From Erysipelotrichaceae bacterium (GTDB lineage: Bacteria > Bacillota_I > Bacilli_A > Erysipelotrichales > Erysipelotrichaceae): a stretch of 64,000 nucleotides of DNA. Within the stretch, counting starts at the first letter, position 1. The number at the start of each line of letters is the position of its first letter. The DNA lies in NCBI GenBank assembly GCA_017512885.1, contig JAFWEP010000006.1:62001-126000 (forward strand), in the 5' to 3' direction. The notes under the pieces are model-generated. The model did not search any database. It worked only from the letters and a program-made list of their open reading frames with translations, and had not been told where the DNA came from. The translations under genes and the position numbers were made by a program. Below are positions 60,701 through 64,000 of this stretch, piece by piece.

Positions 60701-62623
60701 GACAGCGGCAAGGGCATCTTAAGTACCAATGTCGTCTATGACTCCGACGGGGCGCTCTTCACGAACCATATGGAGACTGCTTCCCTGAAGGTCAGCAAGA
60801 CCACGGTCGGTTCTCCGGATCCGGACAGCGAATTCACTTTCGTTCTGGAACTGAAGGATCCGGACGGCAACAGCCTGGAAGGAACGTATCCGGCGAAGAA
60901 GTATCAGAAAGATCATTCTTCGCAGGAAGAAACAAAGTATTCCCACACCCCCAACATCAGCGATGACGGCACAAAGAACGGCAGCTACTCCAACAGCTAT
61001 GCGCGTACGGAAGTCGTAACGGTCGAAGGAGCGAAGCAGCTGCACGTGAAGATCACCTGGGGCGGTGAAAGTCCTTCTTATGACTGGGCCTGCATGTGGG
61101 CAGGTGCACATCCCGATTACACCGCCTACAGCAATCATTCCGCTTCCCTGACCGGAAAACTGGGCGGCGGAAGCTATACCTCTGCTTCCAATACCCGTGA
61201 ATATACGGTCGACGGCGACACGGTGACCTTTGCCTTCCGCTCCGACGGCAGCGGTACAGGCGACGGCTACGGTTATTACGCTGTCGTGACCGGTGTTGTG
61301 GAGACCGGCGTCGAACCTCTCAGTCTCTCTTCCGGTGACCGTTTCACCCTGAAGGACGGAGAATTCCTGATCGCGGAAGGACTGCCGCACGGCACTTCCT
61401 ACACCGTAACGGAGCAGGAAAAGACAGACTGGCAGCTGACAGCGGCGGAAGGTACTGCCGGTACCCTGCAGGCCGGTGCACAGAGCGAAGCAAGCTTTAC
61501 CAATACCTATCACGAAGAACCGAAGGAACTGAAGACCGAAGTCACACTTCAGCTGACCAAGAAGGTCGTCGGCGGTGTGATCGAGGAGGATGATGACTTC
61601 ACCTTCCTGCTGCGGGATCTGAACGGCAATGTGCTGCAGACGGCAGAAGTCTCTGAAACCGGCAATGATACGGCGACTGTGGTATTTGAACCGCTCGTCT
61701 ATCACGAGACCGACAGCGGCCGGATCTTCACCTACCTCCTGCAGGAGCGTAAGGGCGACGACCGCAACGTACAGTACGATACCCGTCTCTTCCGGGCAAC
61801 GGTCAGCGTGGATCAGGTCGGTGAAGAACTGACTGCCGAAGTCCATTACTACCAGCTCAACGGGGATTCCGAAGAGGAAGATATCGAAGTAGATGAGATC
61901 GTGATCACCAATACCAAGATGGGATCCTTCCGTCTGCAGAAGATCGACAAGGACAGCGGCGAAGCCCTGGCAGGAGCGAAGTTCACCCTCCGGAACAAGG
62001 AGACCGGCGAATACGTCCAGAATGACGGTTCGCTGGCGGAAGAAGTCCATGAATTCGTGACGCTGAGCAATGGTACCTTCGGTATCGAAAAGGTCCCGGT
62101 CGGAACCTACATCCTGCATGAGAGCGAAGCCCCGAAAGGCTATAAGACGGCTGAAGACATCGAATGCAGGATCGAAGACGGTCAGCTGCTGGTAGAAGAA
62201 GTTCCGCTCGACATCATCACCGTCGAGGATGAGAAGTATCTGACTTCCCTCACCCTCACCAAGACCCTTACCCGTTATGAATCTTCTTCCCCTGTCACCT
62301 TTGTCTTCTCTGTCAAGGGCGTACAGGAAGGAAAGGAGATCTATAACGATGTCGTATCTCTGACTTTCTCCAAGGAAGGCGTAGAGAGCCTCACGCTGGA
62401 AGAGCTGCCGATCGGTGATTACACCGTAGAAGAGATCTACTCCGGTGCTTCCTATAAGATCGAAGGAGAGAAAGAAAAGAAGATCACTCTTACCCCTGAA
62501 GGAGACAACAACGTTTCCTTCAGCAACAGCTACAACGATAAACCGAAAAAGAGCTACGGTGCCGATAACCGCTTCACGAATACAGACGGGAAGTGGAGCT
62601 GGGTCTCTGATCAGAAAGAGTAA
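48701..62623 (+). CDS. giant multidomain secreted surface protein (4640 residues)
   Basis: The signal peptide MSKKLLSVFLTTLML... ends near VVAED (about residue 29). Next comes a Pro/Thr/Glu-rich acidic stalk (30-240). Then come a large beta-rich adhesin-like region (244-1330) and two Cna-B domains (1331-1427, 1428-1520). After these a chain of FctA/Spy0128-like pilin domains (about 1649, 1796, 2931, 3891, 4279) alternates with another Ig-like host domain (1523, 2207, 3057, 4026, 4513). Inserted in these are a CxxCxGxG zinc cluster (1907-2174), 13 BspA/DUF285 repeats (2380-2705), ten more (3257-3520), two InlB-type repeats (3587-3664, 3738-3817) and a CUB-like domain (4105-4204). A SpaA/prealbumin-like domain (4407-4510) precedes the end. 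No LPxTG or hydrophobic tail exists. I chose ATG 48701 because the downstream paralog has the same GGGGTCT context and signal. Confidence 0.88.
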   Translation: MSKKLLSVFLTTLMLFNTLPVNTWRVVAEDIPQETPVSEPDEGASAEEESTEGVFQTEAPSEEGKGETVIEIEVPADTKETAPGGSPGVSEAPVITEAPAETEIPAETEVPEETAAPTEVPAETEAPAETETPEATAAPAASEEPAAETPVETEVPAETSDPEDDPEIQEAPVLDFVMNEEIQAFHLHGSLALDQDAAIAALTEETELSKEEAEELTGLLFAEAEEEEEEEEGEIPRSADGSNIESISAKWVTADTTDNGEDGLLYIKPNGDELQNVRLQISYALSGEHNYAPGDITITIPASIFTTREGKNTGKIVIPYPEDPSRKNDFNWKLVGDHYILTNTKNMSAATKGYIEIGFGDMKPHELVDMQVSKPFDAYLEVVTHKGNTIALRSNELTAQFDTEAKVTSALKRAHSAARYVSPSQIPAAQRTEGEEEYVWVDWYVQADIVSNTQYVLKMTDTIPDEYHGFIVDKNAGTLSEEDRKAEKTLTPSYSDGWTNYYSFSTAYPASQFKKDTSYYLKNNIEFTLTEVDPAAEVTNPNVGEDPQLITTAVSSAQTLFRYTDPKWENPQGHFMVIKNGNDDTRKRNLTHNQYYPGGISDIHMWYYRGSGYYGIYPSALNQMQNGEDVRLSYTVDTVGYIMPWTYKEVVPGTPDPDDPTKWEIPPARIKENFFNRSVTLTTSDKGISLTRYGEKLKIFEDYEYVSIEFPQAPWIYDGEPHNINDDGSWSAKHAQDGTFLYTRDSDCSHIPDITLEILRNGKWEKYATASWKSGSLSVKLESGETQTSTVVEVPSDTENFRTIVVSNNAAIDYDIRPVIKLKDTERMQELIAEAFEATKIPEMEVWNEANMTAVQTDDDSLIVSIDNDGRDLVRGYTTDVEVYPFKNGTSSITDVDYDRNLVTIHYNARVEERSLIDFSNRDIYVQALEDKQILPETHGTWRDLLPKGVTPDLNSIRLRSGDRITSVSKEDNYNGSGRTLLIVEADLTPVPQTYRLGDSYYYEDVPSISFDATYPLEALTDYGNTLHNVISFESSNEKIGNVDGYKGEPDDPFSSNNVATARAFADEREKGWMKDLDPDRDDPVFVYAGVYTHLNPISAARTSLQKDVMVNNDGIWGDGLYYEDPEGNRMDVYEGGRYTYRLRMVSNADTISKDMVLYDSLENFYAGDGNDEADIDAPRWQGRLFSIDVSQLIERGCAPVIYYSTVPGLELSDESDPQKANTVNTDLTNKEVWIRADDYQGELKDVKAVAIDASKKKDGSDFELQPKESVVVFLEMRAPSAEEAAALEEDAHAYNNGYLIATSVDSETGVEEGDSFIRKDYTKVGLKEYQYHVSKLWDDDKDRDGKRPEEIVIHLLANGEETGKTLTIIPDEDGKWEAHFEHLPYFDENGKVIRYSVREEVPESYTAAYKAGEEGTTITNSRPPEKTEVSGQKIWVGDNSEARPESIIVKLYKNGEYLKQQTVKVDKDGNWKYSFNDLFKYEKGEEISYTVEEVLSGKGDSYQPAIDEDGRTLINTYHPLGDLIVRKQIRNTTEVSAEQEFRFTFRFTKTEDGEEKPVLDSYEYYLLNAENEPAEDAEPDGTVANGETVTIKGGQAIYIKDIDEYVNYTVSEEETAGFSQTNIENASGTIRPNTTASASFTNTYAASGRINLQAEKTLLNRELQRYQFRFELYEVTEDEEGNESETLIRTASNERPSETVKREDETVESSTAAVIFGALRYTEADHGKTYNYRIKETKTDKAGYVYDESVYDVTVEVTDNGDGTLTITPVYSRQTEEGSEESEKAVFSNEYKAEGELTLRAWKDLQGRKVKENEFSFQLLDEHGAVLQTKGNDEKGAVSFDALKFTEKDIDKTFIYGVKEITGSDATVIYSKDIYGYTVTVRDNGDGTLSFEQGFAEPEYGPMESCPKCNGEGNFTVELGNYSSLADEYGTFGEKMSSLMQAVSTYGAVISTADAMVGSCSSDFTEVLNAFNDVLECTGHTERGLDGKDLIVQYSRNGDIVLICSCPICNGGNGICFTCSGTGKLHPELTEGIANPFAPAPSGSVFITSSNCNSYSDFLKANPNAKTVQIFARICELGGEITIGNEHDRQWYIDHYMHWRNQYDATGLPYSVDERVPHAEYHGSDPVLAELFGIPEDAVATFSVDMISAGGYAHGNGACSYVIKASCDYPVDCPACSGTGHMQYIVHWNTEEGELPVFTNTLKPGNLSITKYTQDAETADPNQEFTFHVKLIGEGIPDGELEYQLEQVPAKDTAGNGTSATPLQVFEVPEEDSAVPEEQPVNEEIIPEEGTNTSRHFDLLSSLFMTVKAEDEDIVRSGTYDGVSWRLTKNHELIIGKAGEEQSFTVKEKRLGTYPWLKDDWYKPSYIWTVRFEGTVRGNGSMDYMFVNCTDLRNFDSTNFDTKNITSMKGMFAACKNLRETDFSHFDTSSVTDMSSMFSGCQYTTKLDLSSFDTSKVTDMSYMFYTCQLLTNLNLSSFDTSNVTDMSYMFCMNSTGQYSRTLDVSGFNTQNVANMCSMFSYLSVDSLDVTNFDTRNVTNMSSMFMQCKSLKEVDVSGFDTGNVTDFSSMFGGCRYLKAVDVSGFDTSKATNMSNMFSGCNTLTELDFSSFDTRNVTRMGSMFNDCRSLTSLDLSGFNTEKVTDMSQMFLYCTSLEDLDVSSFDTGNVQYMSSMFSNCGKLRMLDLSGFDTRNVTYMGRMFDKTDSLAAITLSENFSFKGKDISSESNQAVLMNPTATEELTGKWIRDDGSYGPYTAEELKERYQENADTWSGTWIWQTTSQDYSVAFTAPEATGAMPDSKFNALKEEQLPANRFYKFAYTFDHWDDGNGHTYADQGAIPANTYSAGSSITLTAVFTPINTTVNVVDGAFTFTLKGNERAVFSDIPAGTAYQVYEETPDGWVLIEQKDVSGTIQPLETSEAEFTNKYQPGTTTAQFNGTKTLDGQAAEKDSYSFTLTEAGAESLTILENGEEKEVSLPLTVSVSEGGFLQFPIILYTEEGVHTYTIAEVDPQDEKVDYDTHKETVTVTVSDDGHGNLSASVSYDTGDIAFANKTRPGNLRIRKIAENVSSANKDDTFTFKITLNNEKGIPLGEDDNIYWYVLNADGSISNSASKANKLQSINGLYKEEPLNTEDLSSGGNAEYKIAPVIGSVQFLGNTYVSKELFHASDEELEGDAYAILTADGELIFFRSKAQLTAGTGKTVTINGESISGQIFCVDEEGTKSGSTSKYSGTEWQWPQAKIKSVRVADGYAIKPASMASWFANCSEMTAFDANGFDTSNVRSMYRTFYYCYKLSSLDLAPFDTKNVTTMEEMLANCYKITYIGSRPDKTYGLRTVNVSGFDTGNVTNMRRMFSTSALISSLDVSRWDTSKVTTMESMFERLTNISRITGLSNWDTGQATNMKNMFFLCHARVLDVSNWNTGNVVTMESMFKQSRVQTLDISGWDTHSLQNVKEMFCENTSLRKLDAGNWDTSKVTSSVNGIFRGCSSLTALNISGWDLASASYSTSGYSMFANCSNLSEISIGEGFRFFSPNNLFPTPKTSVSTGNWIRIDDALTPKTEEELNRDFSNDPERWAGTWIWEIDNSKCFITFDANGGYHSGEGTLAVASADQPISLPSSETTTRLHYSLSGWSTTKDGSTKVYEPGTIATDIVRLGEKITLYAQWIESNLRQYTVIHYQQTSDLKKYNQVFKQTYDGEKGGSVTPEVKNYDGFLSPEPQTVTVADDDSTVVNYYYDRITYSVKFDGNGATSGQMKEAEVFVYNIRKTLTPNTYQKKGSIFNGWNTARDGSGTAYTDQQSVLNLADENGKVITLYAQWLDNEHELTPQNGVVYVTVKAGQTVVIPDLPAGTTYTIEEVNVPDGWKETGKVNEDGSIEANVTATASVTNTYTAKGSAYLEAHKALPEDTLTAGRFTFELLDSSRNVLQTRSNDEPDTSEKVFDEEGNSVDNPWKGTAPVIFDEITYTEKDIGHTYTYYIREVAKDGDNVAYDTHEERVSVTVTDSGKGILSTNVVYDSDGALFTNHMETASLKVSKTTVGSPDPDSEFTFVLELKDPDGNSLEGTYPAKKYQKDHSSQEETKYSHTPNISDDGTKNGSYSNSYARTEVVTVEGAKQLHVKITWGGESPSYDWACMWAGAHPDYTAYSNHSASLTGKLGGGSYTSASNTREYTVDGDTVTFAFRSDGSGTGDGYGYYAVVTGVVETGVEPLSLSSGDRFTLKDGEFLIAEGLPHGTSYTVTEQEKTDWQLTAAEGTAGTLQAGAQSEASFTNTYHEEPKELKTEVTLQLTKKVVGGVIEEDDDFTFLLRDLNGNVLQTAEVSETGNDTATVVFEPLVYHETDSGRIFTYLLQERKGDDRNVQYDTRLFRATVSVDQVGEELTAEVHYYQLNGDSEEEDIEVDEIVITNTKMGSFRLQKIDKDSGEALAGAKFTLRNKETGEYVQNDGSLAEEVHEFVTLSNGTFGIEKVPVGTYILHESEAPKGYKTAEDIECRIEDGQLLVEEVPLDIITVEDEKYLTSLTLTKTLTRYESSSPVTFVFSVKGVQEGKEIYNDVVSLTFSKEGVESLTLEELPIGDYTVEEIYSGASYKIEGEKEKKITLTPEGDNNVSFSNSYNDKPKKSYGADNRFTNTDGKWSWVSDQKE
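52690..53265 (+). other. two Cna-B domains of the giant protein
   Basis: Copy 1 (52690-52980) has VSKLWDDDKDRDGKRPEEI and YSVREEVPESY; copy 2 (52983-53265) has GQKIWVGDNSEARPESIIVK and YTVEEV. Both match the collagen-adhesin B repeat: a W-x-D/N...RP strand and a T/S-V-E-E-x-V/L strand ending in a T/I-N-T/S. Such domains act as rigid stalks. Confidence 0.85.
54419..55260 (+). other. DnaJ-like CxxCxGxG zinc cluster inserted in an FctA domain
   Basis: Four cysteine motifs occur: CPKCNGEG (Cys at 54419), CPICNGGNG, CFTCSGTG and CPACSGTG (Cys at 55220). This is the pattern of the DnaJ cysteine-rich domain, but stretched over about 270 residues in an exported protein. The FctA strand before it (SFEQGFAEPEYG) and the strand after it (ELPVFTNTLKPGN) belong to one domain, so the cluster is an insertion. 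Confidence 0.72.
55840..56815 (+). repeat. BspA/DUF285 repeat array 1 (13 repeats)
   Basis: Repeats of about 25 residues with core FDTxNVTxMSSMFxxCxxL (for example FDTSKVTDMSYMF and FDTGNVTDFSSMF). I count 13 M-x-x-M-F cores. These leucine-rich-like repeats are common in adhesins and lipoproteins of Mollicutes, Firmicutes and oral bacteria. Confidence 0.9.
58471..59262 (+). repeat. BspA/DUF285 repeat array 2 (about 10 repeats)
   Basis: A second, more degenerate array: FDTSNVRSMYRTF, FDTGNVTNMRRMF, WDTSKVTTMESMF, WNTGNVVTMESMF and others. Many repeats use W-D/N-T instead of F-D-T. It is followed by the same cap motif as array 1 (GxWIR...EEL...W-x-GTWIW). Confidence 0.85.
59460..60150 (+). repeat. 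InlB-type (Listeria-Bacteroides) repeats
   Basis: Two clear copies: one from ITFDANGGYHSGEG to KITLYAQW (59460-59692) and one from VKFDGNGATSGQM to VITLYAQW (about 59913-60150). Between them is a MucBP-like segment starting YTVIHYQQTSD. These are small beta-grasp adhesion modules. Confidence 0.85.
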
Positions 62624-62627
62624 AATG

Positions 62628-62654
62628 ACAGATCCGGAATATTTCCGGATCTGT
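62628..62654 (+). terminator. stable hairpin after the giant gene
   Basis: A 12-bp stem ACAGATCCGGAA/TTCCGGATCTGT (62628-62639 and 62643-62654) 4 nt after the stop, with a TAT loop. No T-run follows, so it may act in RNA processing or allow some read-through to the paralog. Confidence 0.55.
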
Positions 62655-62768
62655 TCCGTGCTGAATCGTCATACTATGAATCACAAACGGCAGGGAAAAG
62701 CGTATTATTGAAAGAAAACTATATCTATAAGGAATATATCGTTTAAAATAAAGTAGATATATAAAGTT

Positions 62769-62774
62769 TATAAT
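62769..62774 (+). promoter_or_regulatory. -10 box upstream of the second surface protein
   Basis: TATAAT, 37 nt before ATG 62812, in an A/T-rich 150-nt stretch with no obvious -35 and no other feature. Confidence 0.4.
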
Positions 62775-62811
62775 ATGTAGGATAACTGCGCGGAATGAGA
62801 TGGGGGTCTAT

Positions 62812-64000
62812 ATGAAAAACAAGGTATTATCGATCATTTTAGCCGGATTGATGCTTTTGAGCAGCCTGCCTGTCGGAAGGGTCGTCGCGGAAGAAACGCC
62901 GGTTCCAACAGAGACACCGGCTGCTTCGGAGGTGACTGAGACAGCCGTCCCGGAAGAGATCACAGAAATGAAAGACCCGGTCATCGAAGTGACCTCAGCG
63001 GAAGATGAGGAAGAGATCGAAACGCTTCCGAGTGAGAGCCCGGAAGTTTCGGAGGCTCCTGCGGAACCGACAGCTCCTGCGGAACCGGAAGTTCCGGCAG
63101 AAGAAGTCAAACCGACGGAAACTCCCGCGGTAACGGAAGCGCCGGAAGAGACAGAAGCCCCTTTCGTCAGCGAAGAGCCGGCCGAGGAACCGGAAGCGTC
63201 CGTGCCCGCAGAAAGTGAAGGTCCGGAAGCAGAGGAGCTCCCTGTCGAAGAAACGCCGGAGGATCTGCCTGCTGCGTCAGAAGCGAAAGAGCCGCCGCTT
63301 TTAGGCGCTCCTGCCGCAAATGCCGAGTATACGATCACGATCCTTTTAAAGGATCTGATGCTGGAGAAGGATCTGACGGCTGCGGAGATCGGCGATGGCT
63401 TCGATCTGGTCTATTATAAGTTCCCTGCCAATGAAGTAGGTTTTGATGTAACGACCGGAAGCTTTACGAAGCCGGTACCGCCGCCCTATCCGGGCAGCGG
63501 AACACCGGTGTCTCCTTTGGACTATATGCTGGGAGACTATCGCCGGACGACGCATATCTCTGCTCAGAGAAGCGAATACCGGCTGGATATGGAGACGATC
63601 GGAGATGCCGGTGATCCTTCACCGGAGAATCCGTATGTCATGCTGTTCTTTAATATGCCTTATATGTATTCGGGATCCTCTGCCGAATGGAACTATATCG
63701 GAGCTCTTTACTATGACGGAACGGATGCCTATCTTTGCGGAACGAAGAATATGACCCTGTCGCTGGAGGACCATGAGTTCACACTGCTGGTCGCTCACGA
63801 TGATTCGATGTTCTATCCGAAGGTCACGGTACACTTTGATACAGAAGACTATGATAGAGAGAAAGCCGAGGATGATCCGGATGTTTACCCGATCGTGATC
63901 GGATACAATACAGATCCGGAGATGAAGACAACGATCAGCAGAGACGGGACTTATGTCCTGACTTCCCCGTATCCGCTCAGCCGGAAGATGATCGAGATCC
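62812..64000 (+). CDS. second giant-type surface protein, 3' truncated by window edge
   Basis: 396 residues are present and the frame is open to the window end. The signal peptide (MKNKVLSIILAGLMLLSSL, ending near VVAEE) and the acidic Pro/Glu/Thr stalk (about residues 28-160) closely parallel those of the giant gene just upstream. So does the GGGGGTCTATATG start context. From about residue 165 a beta-rich domain begins (YTITILLKDLMLEKDL, then a PPPYPGSG loop). It is a tandem paralog. What follows, including whether it has a wall anchor, lies outside the window. Confidence 0.85.
   Translation, partial: MKNKVLSIILAGLMLLSSLPVGRVVAEETPVPTETPAASEVTETAVPEEITEMKDPVIEVTSAEDEEEIETLPSESPEVSEAPAEPTAPAEPEVPAEEVKPTETPAVTEAPEETEAPFVSEEPAEEPEASVPAESEGPEAEELPVEETPEDLPAASEAKEPPLLGAPAANAEYTITILLKDLMLEKDLTAAEIGDGFDLVYYKFPANEVGFDVTTGSFTKPVPPPYPGSGTPVSPLDYMLGDYRRTTHISAQRSEYRLDMETIGDAGDPSPENPYVMLFFNMPYMYSGSSAEWNYIGALYYDGTDAYLCGTKNMTLSLEDHEFTLLVAHDDSMFYPKVTVHFDTEDYDREKAEDDPDVYPIVIGYNTDPEMKTTISRDGTYVLTSPYPLSRKMIEI

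Overview
The window looks like chromosome from a single-membrane, low-to-mid GC Bacillota (Firmicutes). My best guess is an Erysipelotrichaceae-like gut or oral commensal. The reasons are strong AGGAGG-type ribosome sites, lipoproteins with short Ser/Ala-rich linkers, butyrate kinase, AsnA-type asparagine synthetase, a lysine riboswitch in front of an amino-acid ABC transporter, and giant Cna-B/FctA/BspA-type surface proteins. No 16S gene is present and no search was possible, so the family is inference. Base composition is fairly even and GC-leaning up to about 48 kb. AT-richer patches occur in the control regions near 41.7 and 48.35 kb, in the ORF6N gene, and in parts of the giant surface gene.

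Layout. 0-3.4 kb: a truncated membrane-protein end, an alpha/beta hydrolase, a GNAT acetyltransferase, and a CPBP + PrsW pair of intramembrane proteases. 3.5-7.7 kb: a chain of small, mostly uncharacterised genes (cyclase-family metal hydrolase, DUF3267-type membrane protease, lysozyme-like protein, lipoprotein). 7.7-10.6 kb: MATE exporter, two small ORFs, HD-domain phosphohydrolase. 10.6-15.6 kb: ABC ATPase + FtsX-type permease + coiled-coil lipoprotein operon behind an operator-like promoter. 15.6-19.2 kb: Pr6Pr-type membrane protein, a Crp/Fnr regulator divergent from a nucleoside hydrolase over a perfect 20-bp palindrome, and an X-Pro-peptidase-like hydrolase. 19.2-24.7 kb: two PAP2 phosphatases behind a structured leader RNA, then asnA, a hydrolase, buk and an SseB-like membrane protein. 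24.7-28.7 kb (minus strand): GltD-like oxidoreductase, AlaX-type tRNA editing protein, predicted ADP-ribosyltransferase, lipoprotein. 28.8-35.2 kb: VanZ-like protein, ornithine cyclodeaminase family protein, class-V aminotransferase, DUF2974-type lipase-like protein, glmS and two small genes. 35.2-41.7 kb: a truncated ORF6N gene, a lysine-riboswitch ABC transporter, metK, a radical SAM protein and its divergent TetR regulator. 41.8-48.3 kb: an Rbs-like sugar ABC operon with an MBL-fold enzyme and a cytosolic beta-propeller-like protein, and a DeoR regulator that shares a 10-bp motif with the operon promoter. 48.4 kb: tRNA-Pro(GGG). 48.7-62.6 kb: one 4640-residue secreted surface protein. 62.8 kb to the end: the start of a second, paralogous surface protein.

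The most unusual content is the giant surface protein. It is a chain of Ig-like and transthyretin-like host domains in which unrelated modules have been inserted: two BspA-type repeat arrays, InlB-type repeats, a CUB-like beta domain and a DnaJ-like CxxCxGxG zinc cluster. In several host copies the insertion sits at what looks like the same loop. Control-level observations also stand out. These are a class II-spaced palindrome for the Crp/Fnr regulator, a PAP2 leader with a canonical promoter and an attenuator-like hairpin, a textbook lysine riboswitch, a DeoR motif shared between regulator and operon, and at least five genes whose -10 box sits 6-7 nt before the ATG with no ribosome site, suggesting leaderless mRNAs.
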